Shown here: positions 35,385 to 48,600 of the stretch, one piece after another
How positions within the stretch are numbered: position 1 is the first letter of the stretch
How the letters are laid out: every line of letters starts with the position of its first letter
NCBI GenBank assembly: GCA_947000775.1
Contig: CAMQGK010000144.1
Location: forward strand, 14,910,001-14,974,000
Reading direction: 5' to 3'
Origin: Pterois miles
Lineage: Eukaryota > Chordata > Actinopteri > Perciformes > Scorpaenidae
DNA length: 64,000 nt
Translations under genes and position numbers: made by a program
The notes under the pieces: model-generated
What the model was told of the DNA's origin: nothing
Databases searched by the model: none
Seen by the model: only the letters and a program-made list of their open reading frames with translations

Positions 35385-36065
35385 CGTTTAATCTTAACTT
35401 CAGGTATTTGTCAACCCAGTCGCACAGTAGTTTGCGAAATAGTCACAAAATTTAATGTATTGATCCGTGTACATAGACACAAATTTCCCTTTTTTTCATG
35501 ATGGTCAGCACTAAATAAATTTGTATGTAATCCACATAATTGTGAACTGGGGAGTATAAAGAACAGCGAATGTAGCGTAAGGAGGAGCTAGATGGGTGGA
35601 TCAAAAAATACTGGACTTTCAGGAGACCACTGTGAAATCAACCTTAATTTATTTGTCTTGTAACTTCTGTACTTAATTTATAGCACTTCCAGAGTTGTTT
35701 TAAGCCAAACTACGATCTTTTCGTAAGCCTAACTAAGTAGTTTTTATCATGTAACTTCTGTAGTTAAGTTATACCACTTCCAGAGTTATTTTAACCTGAA
35801 CTGTGATCTTTCCCTAAACCTAACTAAGTAGATTTCCTGTCTAAGCCTAACCAAGTCGATCTTTTCCTAAACCTAAGTAGTTTCATTTTGAAAAAAAAAA
35901 AAAACGTAGTAAACATCAAGACGTGCGTCACGTGTTGCTGGACATTCGTGGGAAAACGCATGAAAAATACATTGTTGAAAGTTGTGCTGAGCATCTCGAA
36001 AACAAAGGGAAATTGGTGTCTATGTACACAAAACAAATACATTAAATTTTGTGCCTATTGGATGA
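35385..36065. mobile_element. non-autonomous element with long inverted ends and internal tandem units
   Basis: 35444-35491 (ACAAAATTTAATGTATTGA, GTGTACATAGACACAAATTT) is the near-exact inverse of 36003-36048 (AAATTGGTGTCTATGTACAC, ATACATTAAATTTTGT). Between them are two diverged copies of a roughly 90-bp unit (about 35656-35745 and 35751-35840) with TGTAACTTCTGTA, ACTTCCAGAGTT and AAGTAGTTT-like words, then a partial third. No protein is encoded. Confidence 0.8.
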
Positions 36066-36655
36066 ACTGCGTTGTATTTGTCCCATAGAAAGTTTAGTTA
36101 CTCCCAAGACTGCACAATGTATATATTTATGGAAGCTTACTATACATAAGAAAGTTATAGTTTCAATTCATGCATTCACTCCGTACTTAACATATGACAT
36201 ATGTTCAAGTCTTGCAATTTGTGTCACTCTTCAGGGGGAGAATGATGATGTTTATTGATTGTGTTATATACACAGCAATGGGTTGAAGTTTAATGAGGAC
36301 AGCTTTAATGATGTAATAAATGAATGATAATTATTGGTGTATTGCTCTAAATACAGCAAGTGTATTTTTATTATCCTTAATCATATATAACTGTATGGTT
36401 GTCTTTTTGTAACCATAAGAGCATTTTAAGGTGTATTCAAAGATCCCTTATTGTGAACATAAAGTGATATTTCCCAAAGCTGACTGGCAACAACAGAGAG
36501 ATGAAAACTGCAAACACATGGATGGTTGTTGTCTGTGGTCTTTAGAAACAGATTTTGATATTGAATTTATTTATTTTTTTGAAATGTATAATGCTATGTG
36601 ACAATACTTTAATGAAAGAAATAAAAAATAAATCGCTATTTTTATCAACTAACCC

Positions 36656-36965
36656 CGTGTCTAGTGTCCAGTCATTAAAGTGAGTCTTTAAAGACGCTGC
36701 CATTATTATTCCAGTCTTGTAGTGTACTGTCTAGCTGTAAAATAAGAAAGTTTGCCACCCGGCAGCCATGTTGAGATGAGCTGAGGAAATATCAAGCACC
36801 TCCCACCAGCGAAGCACAGCCAATAGGAACGCTCTCTCTGAAATGACCTGGTATTTGACTCTGAAAACAGAGTCATGAGGAGGTGCAGAAACCTACTTTT
36901 CTCTCAGAATACTTGAATTACAACATGCTGAAATGTTATTATGGGATTTTTGCCTAGTGATGCCA
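36656..36965 (+). repeat. dispersed non-autonomous repeat, copy 3 of 4
   Basis: The right part (ACATGCTGAAATGTTATTATG) is the inverse of 4630-4675, and AGCTGTAAAATAAGAAAGTTTG matches the ends of the copies at 22400 and 54950. Confidence 0.65.
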
Positions 36966-37479
36966 AAAATATTCTGCCTACTGATGCTTTAATGCTAAAT
37001 TAACTCTGGGAGTTACAACGGTATTTGGTGGCTGTAACCATGAGAAAAAAAAGTGCTTGTGTTCATTTCTTCCAAAGGAGATGTTTAGGTACTTTAAACT
37101 TCTGCAGTGTTTTTTCATCCAAAAAGTTGCACAGAGTGCTCCATCAGTCATATAAGCTAGCATCACCCTGGGTTACCCTAACAAAAATCCAAAGGGATTT
37201 TTCTATTGGGTTTTGGATTATTATAGAAAAGAAACTCTGTGGAAAACACACCTTTATGATACTTGAAGCAGAAATTAATTAAGATTTATTGGTGTATTTC
37301 ATGTTGTAGAATGAACTGTTAAAATCTCTTCAGCTTGTGTTTACCACAGATCACGTTTCAGGCATCTAACTAAAAACCCTTTTCAAAAAAAAACAAAAAA
37401 ACATTGATTTTCTAAGCAAGGGAACCAAAGTGCTAAAATGCTAACTCATTTCTGGGTTTTTGGACTCATTCCTGTAGCA
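36966..37479. other. intergenic sequence without recognised features
   Basis: Short open frames on both strands show no family resemblance. An A-rich run lies at 37386-37401. Confidence 0.5.
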
Positions 37480-38290
37480 CTCTATTACCGCCTACTTCTG
37501 GATTGTAAAAAAAAGACATAAAAAGAAAAGAAAAAAATGTTTTCCCCATCCCTCATCCCATTATCAAAAAATCTGAGCCTAGACTAGCCAAAAGCTTGGC
37601 TCTGAGAGAGCCTGAAAGCCTCTCTCAACACCCCAGCACTTCCTCTTCAGTAAGTCTAACCATATCCAAAAAACTTTCTTGCAGCCTCAACAACTATTTT
37701 AATTCTCCCAGACTTTCTTTTTGCCTCACTACCACAGTTAATCACCGTGGCCAGAGATTTTAACAACTTAACCTACAACATGCGTCCTACCCGATTCATT
37801 CGCCTGTACTTATCTAATCTTTATTGTCCAAGTTGCTACTTCACAACTTCAGTCTTCTCTTGGATCTGACCTCCATTTTCTTTTCTTTTTTTTAATTTTT
37901 TTTTTTATCCTTGGACAGTTTGCTTGCCGTGCTTCATAACTTCCCCTATACTGATTACACTTGGATTCTTTCCCACAGTTTCTACAGCTGAAAATCTCAT
38001 CTCCACATTTACCACATATCCCATAATCATGTCTACGCACCAACGAGCTGCGTCTAAATTTCCAACAATGTCTGCACTGGATGGGCTTGGGAACAAAAGC
38101 CCTAACTGATATGATCCAGGATACATTGTCAGACAGGATTACTGACTCGAACTTCAGATCTGTCTTTGGTCCCATTCAGTTTTTTTTTTCAGCCAAGTGG
38201 CTTTCACTTTCACTCTCACTCATCACTGTAGCTTGAGAAATGATCTCTTTTCTTCTCTTTTTCCCCTCTTCTTTTTACCGCCATATGCCA
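37480..38290 (-). pseudogene. LINE ORF1-like zinc-knuckle fragment
   Basis: The minus-strand frame 38175-37849 contains VRAFVPKPIQCRHCWKFRRS, then CGKCGDEIFSCRNCGKESKC and a basic KKKIKKKKRK end. Retrotransposon nucleic-acid-binding proteins (ORF1/gag type) have YVPxPxRCxxCQxFGH followed by two further CCHC knuckles. Here histidine and spacing are degraded and the second frame (38126-37905) competes. It is probably a dead LINE piece; flanks show no clear target duplication. Confidence 0.55.
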
Positions 38291-39040
38291 AGTGGCTCCT
38301 AAAACCCCAAATATTTAGATTTGTCTTGTGTTACTGTATTTAAAGACCTGCCAGTCAATGCTGCAGTAATAAGAGGTTTTTACTACTGAACTGACTGTGG
38401 TGGAATAGGTATTTAGATCCTTAACTTCATCAAAAGTAACAATACAACAATGTAGAAATAGTTTGCCACATTGGCCCATTAAAAAGAAGTATAATCAGAT
38501 AAATATATTTGTATTATTAAGTCATTATGCAGCATTTTACCCCCTTTCAGATTATATTATTGTATAATTAGCATTTCCGATGTATTAACATGTAAGAAGC
38601 ATTTTAATGGTGTACCTATTAATTAGGTAGTTAATTGACCTATTTAAATACTGCTGAGTAGATAAACAATTAGTATTTAAAGCTATAGTAGACCTAATAC
38701 ATCATATTTTATAAACTACTTCTATGATTTTTATGTAAATTCTTAATCTGCAAAACTATACCACTAAAACTACAGTTGTAAATAAAATATAAGCTAAACT
38801 CTAGCTAAATAAATGAAATGATATGACTAGAATACAGAAATGAAAATAATACTAATAATACTAATACTAATACTAATACTTCTACTTCTCCTACTACTAC
38901 TACTACTACTACTAATAATAATAATAAGAAGAATAATAATAAAATTGGAATTTTCAATTTAAGTATAATACTGTTTTAAATTGAGTATTTGAGTCTGAGT
39001 TACTTTCATTCACGTGGAACAGATCAACATTAAACGCAGG
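38291..39040. other. AT-rich intergenic sequence
   Basis: No gene was recognised. It contains the trinucleotide tract at 38846-38942. Confidence 0.55.
38846..38942. repeat. compound trinucleotide microsatellite (ACT/AAT/AAG)
   Basis: Runs of AATACT, ACTACT and AATAAT follow one another for about 95 bases, about 500 bases before the LONP2 start codon. Confidence 0.85.
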
Positions 39041-39099
39041 TAATACGAAAAGAAACAGAGTTCAAACTTAAGCAATAGCGTCTAGTTTGTCTCTGTGTT

Positions 39100-39441
39100 C
39101 TTGCCGTAGTCAAACAGCGGATACCGGAAGTAAAGACGCCATCATCAAATAGGCGCGGAAAAAAACACTAAATACACCATTTTAGGGAAAAGAATGGTGA
39201 GAAATGTGTATGAAAACAAAACAAACCTCGTTTATATTTCAGAAAAAACTTGTATTTAAACACATGCTTCATTTAGTTTTTACACTTTTTGGATACTTAT
39301 GTGTTCGGGTCGTCAACAAGAAATTTATTTTGAAAATACTTCCCGGAAGTCTTCTGTTTTCTGCTTGTGTGACAGTAGGAGGAGTGCCACTTGTTTGTGT
39401 TGTGTGACAGACAGTGACCTAGCTTCTCGAAACATCGGACA
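39100..39441 (+). promoter_or_regulatory. LONP2: LONP2 promoter and 5' untranslated region
   Basis: No TATA box is evident. ETS-type sites appear at 39123-39131 (ACCGGAAGT) and as a back-to-back palindrome at 39338-39350 (ACTTCC-C-GGAAGT). GACGCCATC (39135-39143) contains a YY1-like CCAT core, and GGCGCGG follows at 39152. Such ETS/YY1 sites are usual in TATA-less housekeeping promoters. The transcription start is not visible; the palindrome is 92 bases before the ATG and could be transcribed. Confidence 0.5.
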
Positions 39442-39674
39442 ATGGCTTCCAGCGGTGGAATTCAGATACCGAGCCATCTCCCGCTGCTGCTGACCCATGA
39501 AGGGGTGCTCCTCCCGGGCTCCACCGTCAGGTTTAGCGTGGACTCTCCGCGGAACATGCACCTGGTCAGCCAACGGCTGCTGAGGGGGACTTCTCTGAAA
39601 AGCACGATCATAGGAGTGATTCCCAACACCAGAGACCCAGAGCACGACACCGACGACCTCCCCACCCTGCATAA
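39442..39674 (+). CDS. LONP2: LONP2 exon 1 (coding part)
   Basis: 77 codons plus two bases. It encodes IQIPSHLPLLLTHEGVLLPG and GVIPNTRDPEHDTDDLP, the N-terminal Lon domain start. The ATG context ACAATGG is reasonable and the match to vertebrate LONP2 begins at once. Donor GTAACA at 39675. Confidence 0.97.
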
Positions 39675-42600
39675 GTAACAAACATTTCCTTATACTATAT
39701 ATCAAGAGTAAACACTTGAGTAATGTCCTGAGTTTGAAAAGTTAGCGAAGCTAACAGAGCAGGATATCCAACCTGGGGTTCGGGACCCCTCCAAGTAGAC
39801 AAACCTTAGATTAGTACAGGATATGGAAGAAGATAAAACAAAATTAAACAATTTGAGAAGGGGACCACACTCTTAAGGCAGTCAGGCTAGCATTTGACTA
39901 CTATTAGCTTGGTTTTAGACATACAAGGACAAACATTCAAGCATAACAGCATGTCCCAATTCAAAGTAGGCTACATGTATACAGATTGCATACTTTTTCT
40001 TTTTACTTTTACTACATACTGCAGCTGCCCTTACTAAGTATGTACTGTTCCACGCTGTAGGTATACAACTGGAACAAAGGTTTACTATTATGTCCTAACA
40101 TTGCGCCTTGAACTTTGACCCTGTTGCTTATATGCTCTCTGTGCAGGGGACTGTGAGTCAAAGCAGCCAGAAAAGCATGCTGGCTTGCATACTGCATAAT
40201 GCAGTAGGACATCCTAGTATTCTTGGCATACTTTATTTGACATATGGGAGTAGATGTAAAGAGATAAAACATCTGGTTCTTTTTTGTTGTTGTTGACAAC
40301 AGCCACTAGATGGCACTGCAGTCGTGCTTCTGCCATTTTGGACCGAAAACGCCAAGTACATCAACTTATCAGAAGGAACACTTAAATAGCCCTTATTTAA
40401 CGCGTTACGTCCTAAATGATGTAAAAGTCACTAATAGCCAAACCCAGAGTTATTTTCCTCACCAGACCCACAGGACTGCATCATCCCCGCACACTCATAT
40501 GATTTATGCGGTTCTGCCAGCTTCCTGCTAGCTGTATGCAGCTATAATAATAAATACATTAGCAGTAATTTATCACTTTATTTTATAATACACCCATGGG
40601 CTGTATGCTGTAAGCTTGTACCGTGGTGACCTATTAACATCTTTGTTCCCAGACATCCAGCTATCGTTTGACATAAATAGAATTTAATGTAGTTGTAGGC
40701 TATTTACTAACATGCAAGGCCAAAAGCACAGGACACAACATCGTACACCTCTGTGGTCTATTGTGCATCCATTTAGGAAGTTCATGACATGAAAAGTTTG
40801 AGAAATCTGTGTGATGGATTCTTTTAACTTCCCTTTTACGTCCATCATTCCAACACTCCTCTGGGAAGCAGCCAGGCAAAAAAAAAAATAATAATATTTT
40901 TATTTTTCGACACAAGACATTTTGGTAGAGACATTACAATTATGACAAAATAAAAGAATAGAAACTATTTTGTTTCATTTCTTAGCAACATACATGCATT
41001 GGTGTGGGTATTGGAACACAGTCATTTTTATCACTGGCATGGCAGATTAGCCAGTGTGGTATAATATAATATGTATTTGTTCTTTATTATGCCTATAAAA
41101 GGACTGCTAGCTACACACATCCTGCCATATTTAATTTAATTGGTATTGTGGTGATATGTACCAGTCATATTTCTTCTAGGAAAGTAAAGTAGAGTTACTC
41201 CTCACAAATTGGATGAAATTGTCTGTGGTTTGACTGGCAAGCATTGCCAGGAAAAATTGGCCCCATTATAATATATCTCACTCTATTTAAACATTGCAGC
41301 AGGCTGAAATATTGGCAAACTGGATTGTGTAATCATATACTTGCCAGTTTTCCAAAACAAGTTGCTTTGTTTGTGTGTTTGTTTGAGTGTAAACCTTTTG
41401 CCTGCCCCTCCTGCTCTAAATGTGGCATTCATACTATTTTCCCGATTATCAATAATGAAGGTCAAACATAATTTGAGAGCTCAGGAAAAAAAAAAATCAA
41501 GCTAGTATGACATGGTTGGGACCTATGGATATCTTATGTTTTCTATCTTTCAGATGATACTAGTATCTTCACTGTAGTTTTAAAACTGAGCCTACTACAA
41601 CCTAAAAATCACATGTTGAGTTAATGCTTTAAAGAAATCAGTGGTGTTAAAATGAAATTGCATTAATGTGTTATTGCATTCACTTTGACAAACCCTACCT
41701 TAAATGTATTTTCTTTTATATTTATATACACTGTTAAAAAAAAATAGGGAAAAAAGGGAACACTGAACACAATGTAAGTCCAAGTCAGTCACACTTCTGT
41801 GACATCAACCTGTCCAGTTAGGAAGCAACACTGATTGTAAATCAGTTTCTCCTGCTGTTGTGCAAATGGAACAGACAACAGGTGGAAATTAGAGGCAATT
41901 AGCAAGACAACCCCTATAAAGGCGTGGTTCTGCAGGTGGTGACCACAGACCATTTCTCTGGTCTCATCCTTTCTGGCTGATGTTTTGGTCACTTTTGCAT
42001 TTTGTCAGTGCTCTCACCCCTAGAGGTAGCATGAGGCGGTGACTACAACGCACAGAAGTTGCTCAGGTAGTGCAGTTCATTCAGGATGGCACATCAGTGC
42101 GAGCTGTGGCAAGAAGGTTTGCAATGTCTGTCAGCACAGTGTTCAGAGCATGGAGGAGATACCAGGAGACGGGCCAGTACACCAGGACACATGGAGGGGG
42201 CCGTAGGAGGGCAACAACCCAGCAGCAGGACCGCTACCTCCTCCTCTGTGCAAGGAGGAACAGGAGGAGCACTGCCAGAGCCCTGCAAAATGACCTCCAG
42301 CAGGCCCCTAATGCATGTTTCTGCTCACACTGTCAGAAACAGACTCCATGAGGGTGGTATGAGGGCCTGACGTCCACAAGTGGGACTTATGCTTAGAGCT
42401 CAACACCGTGCAGGGCAATTGGCATTCGCCAGAGAACACCAAGATGGGCAAATTTGCCATTGGTGCCCTGTGCTCTTCACGGATGAGAGCAGGTTCACAC
42501 TGAGCACATGTGGCAGACGTGAGAGAGTCTGGAGACGCCATGGAGAACGTTGTGCTGCCTGCAACATCCTCCAGCATGGCCGGTTTGGTGATGAGTCAGT

Positions 42601-45600
42601 AATGGTGTGGGGAGGCATTTCTTTGGAGGGCTGCACAGCCCTCCATGTGCTAGCCAGAGGTACCCTGACTGCCATTAGCTACTGGGATGAGATCCTCAGA
42701 CCCAGTGGGTTTATGATTTTGGTTTCCACTGACCATTGTTACATCATTTTTTTCTCAACAAATTACACTATGTACACTATATACATCAGTGAATATTTTC
42801 AACTTGAATGATTCATTCATCAAGAGCTAAGTGTTCCCTTATTTTTTGAGCAGTGTATGTTATATACAAGAATATATCTTATATCTTCCAAGTCCCACTT
42901 TGTGCTTGGCTGCAATGCCACTGCTAAACTGTACTTTTCTTGCAGTTAAGCACTGAGAGTTGGACTTTCACCTTTTACCAGCAGTCTAGCCAGTCAGTCT
43001 GGTTACCAAGTAGCAGCTGCGTGTCTCTGGATGGGCTGTCTCTCTTTCAACCACGGTTAATGAGATAAAAACTGTGATACCCTTGGATAAGACATTCAAG
43101 CACTGCATTGTGTCCTCCCAGGGCGCGCTTCAAATTTAAATTAAAACAGAAGACATTCTATGTCCCTGGCCCCTGTGTTGTTGTGGTAGACCACAATAAC
43201 AGGTCATGGATGTTTGGAGGAGAGAGGGATTCAATGCTAGTTCAGCTTTTCCAGGAAAACTGTACATGTGTCTTTGATTTAGAGTCACCTTAGAAGACCT
43301 TTCAAATCAGCCACCATCCATTCATACATAACTGTGGCAGCTGGCACTTCATATTAAATACAGGAATTTATGTCCTTGCCACTGCGAGGTCATAATCAGG
43401 AACATATTTGTGTGTGTGTGTGTAAGGGTGAGTCAGGCAACATCACAAGAAACTGTGTAAATTAGTGTATCGATGCTTAGCTACAAGTTGTGTAATGTCC
43501 TGCCGCACTGTCATGCTCACTCACAGAAATATTTTTAGAGGCCACTGAGCTGTTAAGAAACCATTGGAGCTGGCGTACAAAAATAATTCCTGGTTTTTGT
43601 GTCAGTAAATTGTGGGAATGTCGCGTATTACAAGTGTTTTGACCAATCTTGTCTCACTTAAGACATTGAGGCCCCCGTGATTTGACAATGTGTCAACAAC
43701 ACTTTGCACTGAGGAGACTCAAATTAGAGAGATCCACACACGACAGTAGACCTGCTGATTATAGTAGAGTGCTTTGATCCGAAGTATCAGGTCTCCGAGA
43801 GGTTACGACCAGTGAAGGGTTGAAACCATCAGGGTAGATTATCGGTAAGTGTAAAGTAATGCTGCTATGGAGGTCAGGATAGGCCAACTTGGCTGTGATC
43901 CTCCTCCAGCGGTTTGTCTGTCATCAGCCACCTCCTCTGTCTCACTCTCACTTTCTCTCTCTCACTCTGTCTCTTCAGGATTGGTACAGCAGGGATAGCA
44001 GTGCAGGTGGTGGGCAGCAACTGGCCAAAGCCCCACTACACCCTCCTCATCACCGGATTGTGCCGCTTTAGTGTGGCAAGTCTGCTTAAGGAGCGACCTT
44101 TTGTCCTGGCAGAGGTAAAAAATGATTCAATATTAGACAATAGTTTATTTAAGATCAACAACTCCATCATTCTGACAATGTCTCATAGTTAATGATTAAC
44201 TTAAAGCTGCCATGTGGGCATGAGCGAAACAGAGCTGTGACCCATTCATAGAAAAATGGATTCATAATGCTACTAGAGGTCAACAGGGAACCTTTAATAC
44301 TAGCCATCCATGTGAAAGTCAGTAAACTGACCATTGTAACTAGTGTTGGTCAGCACCGTGGGTTTTTGCAACCAGAGGTGACACAAAAAGGTGGAGCTTT
44401 GCACAGCTGGTCATTGAATAAGAATGGTACAATTAACTGTCATGGACTGAAAGCACACTGTGAAAGAGTTACTGTTGTAAGATGAAAACACAAGATAACT
44501 CCCAGACTGGACAACGTAATTGCAGCCACCTGTCGAGGTAGCCAAGGTACCCACCCCCTGCTTTATGTTCTTTAGCAGACCTGGGCATTATACAGCCCGC
44601 CGGCCGGAACCGGCCCTTGTGATAATTCTGCCTGGTCCGTGAGGTCTCAGACAAACCACACAATTTTACTTACGGAGCTAAAAAAACAGTAAAGAAAATA
44701 GCTTTTTTTTTTTTTTTTAAATGCTTGTGTATCGTTAGTGTGCTTCTTCCTGTCACACTTGACATTGATGTAAATTGACATGAGCGACGTTTGAAGTAGT
44801 GTCACCGGCTGAGGCAGTACATCTATAATTAGTGATGGGCTGTACTGTAGTACTTTTTTGCGGAGGTTGGTGGTAAAGCTTTGTGCTTAGTTTGCAACAA
44901 ACATGTGACTGTATTCAAAGAATACAACTTGTGTCGCCACTTTGAGACAAAACATGCAGAAAAATACAGAAACCTGTCTGGAGATGAGAAGGAGAGGACA
45001 GACGAGGGGCTGCTAGCTGAGATACTAAAGCAGCAAGGACTTTTTACAAAGCTGCATGCAATGAGACAAGGAAATTTAAGTGTTAATGTTAAGTTAAATG
45101 TTAAATGCAAGTGTTAATGTTAAGTTTTGTTAATGGAAACAGTACTACCCAAAACAGTTTGTCCTGTACAGTTCAAAGAATCCTGCATGTAAAGTAATTT
45201 TTCCCAGTTCTTCAATACTTTTTTTATTTCTTACATTATATTAAACGCATGATGACAAAGGCATATTTACTATTAACCCAGTGTATACTTTTTAACATGT
45301 ACAACATTTTACAACTAGAAACGCAGCAAGAGTTAGCTCTGGCTACTGTAGAAACATGGTTGGCGGCTCCATGAAGAGGATCTGCTCTGTATGTACTGTA
45401 GATAAACCAGACTCATTCTACGGTAATGAAAACACAACAGTTCTTAGTTTCAGGTGATTATACACTGAAGAGCACAAACATGTAAATATCATAAACCATT
45501 TCTGCCAATAGATCATCCTAAATGCTACACACTATTCCTTTAATTAAAATGAAAAAATATCATTAAATCTATGCAAGAACAATACACAAAATGTTGCAAC

Positions 45601-48600
45601 CAGTTAGTTTCAAACCCTTTACAGTATAGCGAAACACAGTGAAATTAAAACTGAAACAGTAAAGTATTTAAAGCAGGGAAAACAAGTATATTTTTTCCAA
45701 AATATGTCTTTTATTTTGAACGATCTAAGGGCTAAATTTCAAACCACAATCCATGCCCTCATTCATCGGGTAGCTTGACCAAAAAGCTGCTTGATATGCA
45801 AGCAAAGGCACTAGTGCTTTCAGCTGCAGTTGCAAGAAAAAGTATGATAACCCTTTGGGATTACTTGGATTCCTGCATTTTTCCATGTTTTTATTGAACA
45901 TAACATGTAAACGTTCACAGTGCAGGGTGGAAAAGTATGTGAACCCTTGGATTTAATAACTGGTTGACCCTCCTTTGGCAGCAATAACCTCAACCAGACA
46001 TTCATGTAGTTGCAGTTCAGACCTGCACAACAGTCAGGATGAATTCTGGACCATTCCTCTGTACAAAACTGTTTCAGTTCAGCGATATTCTTGGGATTTC
46101 TGGTGTGAATCGCTCTCTTGAGGTCATGCAACAGCATCTCAATCAGGTTGAGGTCAGGACTCTGACTGGGCCTCTCCAGAAATCCTATTTTCTTCTGTTG
46201 AAGCCGTTCTGTTGTTGATTTACTTCTATGCTTTGGGTCGCTGTCATGTTGCATCACCCATCCTCTGTTGAGCTTCAATTGATGGACAGATGGTCTTAAG
46301 TTTTCCTGTAAAATGTCTTGATAAATATTGATGACAGCAATCTGTTCAGTCCCTGAGGCAGCAACGCAGCCCCAAACCATGATGCCCCTCCACCATATTT
46401 CACAGCTGGGATGAAGTTTTTGATGTTGGTGTGCTGAGCCTTTTTTCTTTACATACAGCATTGTGTGTATCTTCCAAACAACTCAATTTTGGCTTCATCT
46501 GTTCACAGAATATTTTGCCAGTAGTGCTGTGGAACATCTAGGTGCTCTTTTGCAAACTTCAAACGTGCAGCAATGTCTTTTTGTTTAGACAGCAGTGGCT
46601 TCCTCCGTGGTGTCCTCCCATGAGCTCCTTTCTTGTTTAATGTTTTACTTATTGTAGATTTGTCAACAAAAATCTTAACATGTACCAGAGATTTCTGTAA
46701 GTCTTTAGCTGACGCTCAAGGATTAATCTTCACCTCACTGAGCGTTCTGCGCTGTGCTCTTGCGATCATCTTTACAGGACAACCATGCCTAGGGAGAGTA
46801 GCAACAGTGCTGAACTTTCTCCATTTGTAGACAATCTGTCTTACTGTGGACACATAAACGTCAAGGCTGTGTTTGACTATTGTTGGGTCTTAGATGAAGA
46901 TCAGAACACATTTTATGACCAATTTATGCAGAAATCCAAGTAATCCCAAAGGGTTCACATACTTTTTCTTGCAACTGCACTTTGTACATCCTCATAATGC
47001 TAATGCAGCATTTTGGTCTTTTTCAAGCTGTAAATTATCAGTTAAAGAATCCTGAATATATATTTGGTACAAATCTCTGAAAAAGTTTGAGACACTATTG
47101 AAACTGCCAAGAATTGACATGTCAACAGATAGGTACTCTAACGGTTGACAGTATATTTAGAGTTAAGTTAGGGCTTACAACTGAGAGAGTGTCAGGGTCA
47201 GCATGAGTGATACTGATACTGGTGCCTGTTTAAGGGTCAACATGAGGGACAGTAAGGATCTGTATGTGGGACTGCATTTAGGCCAGTCTGAGGGACTGCA
47301 CTGAGGATTGTTACCTAAAATGGTTTGCTGCTTGGATCAGCTAACAATTACAATAATTGGAAGAATAATGTGTGGAACAATTATTTTATGTGCTAAGACT
47401 CACCAGTATGTTGAATTCAGCATCATCTCTGTAAAGGTACTCATTTGTCCAGGTCTCTGGATATTGCGTGGTCTCACTTCCAAGAGGCTTCATCAGTATT
47501 TGCGTGGAACATAGCTAGGTTAGCTACCTAGCTAATGTTGGTGAAGTATGTTGTCATTTAGTTTTGTGTGAAACCGCTCAGTGAAATACAACGACAAACT
47601 TTCACAACTTGCAAAATGATGTTTTCAATGAATTGACAAACATCATATCTGTGAGTCACGGGGCCAGTCAAGCGGGATCAAAAAAAATATATTATTCTCT
47701 TGCTGTAATCTACTGTACATAGTTTCTCTGAAATAAGGTCCCACAGGGTCCACCAGGAGGGGAGGGATTTCATCTCTCTATGTCCCTCTAAATGGGACCA
47801 TAATTTACAAAATAGGCATGCTGTATTGAACAAGACTTGAAGCTAGCAATTGAGACCATAAACTCATGTTTACAGTGTTTACTGAGGTACTAAATCAAGT
47901 GAGAATTAGGCTCATTCGTAGACTTCTTTACAATCAGACTTCTTTTTGCAACCAGAGGAGTCGCCTCCTGCTGGACATTAGAAGGGCTACAAGTTAAAGG
48001 CACTTTCAAATTGGCTTCACTTTTCAGAACCAGAGGTTGTCCACTGGACAGTACTTTAAGGACTTTTCATGTGAACAAAACAAAAAAGTTGTGTTTACGT
48101 CGAGTGTTTCCTTTGTGCATCACTGCTGCCAACTGTCAATCAGCAGAACAGTGTGAAGCCAGCATGTGTGTACAAATGCGGCCTTGTGTGAGTGCATGAT
48201 ATCATCAATCTCCCAGTGTTGGTATTTCCAGTGACACAGAACCAAAGGTCTGTTCCTGATTGGGGGAGTCATTGCTTTTTGTCCTTTACCAATTTAACCA
48301 AAAACAAAAAAAAACACACACATCATTCAGTATTTCACAATACAAATGTGGGTGACAAGAATATGGGACTTTCTAACTGGAAAAAATTGCAGGTGGAGCA
48401 GTTGGATAAACTGGAGCAGTACACGACCCCAGCGACAGAGGGTGTCACAGCAGAGGACGGAGAGCTGGGGGAGCTGTCCCACAAGTTCTACCAGGCCGCT
48501 CTACAGGTGTGGGTGTGTGGGTGTGTGGGTGTGTGTGTGTGTAGGTGTGTGTAGGTGTGTGTGTAGCTTGTGAAAATGCCACTGAGAAAGAGAGGTAAAC

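Larger units (their letters stand above)
39675..43978 (+). other. LONP2: LONP2 intron 1
   Basis: 4.3 kb. It holds a partial GGCTGTCAA-type element (41498-41698) and Tc1-like copy B (41729-42855). ACCTGGGGTTCGGGACCCC near 39771 resembles the end of another fish repeat. The rest (39850-41490 and 42860-43970) shows no gene. Confidence 0.7.
44115..48392 (+). other. LONP2: LONP2 intron 2
   Basis: 4.3 kb containing a hAT fragment (44577-45117), a dispersed repeat (45315-45543), Tc1-like copy C (45826-46978, minus) and two more dispersed repeats (47590-48080). Confidence 0.75.

Noticed and set aside
36620..36632. Tandem AATAAA as the IL34 polyadenylation site
   Set aside because: It would imply a 4.8-kb 3' untranslated region running through several transposons; the signal at 33336 is closer, though neither is proven.
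44881..45117. A host ZBED-like gene in LONP2 intron 2
   Set aside because: Only the zinc finger and a short helix remain, with a stop and no catalytic or dimerisation domain; adjacent sequence looks like a hAT end.
48507..48566. G-quadruplex at the LONP2 intron 3 donor
   Set aside because: Only three GGG runs are present with long GT loops; a stable three-layer structure needs four.
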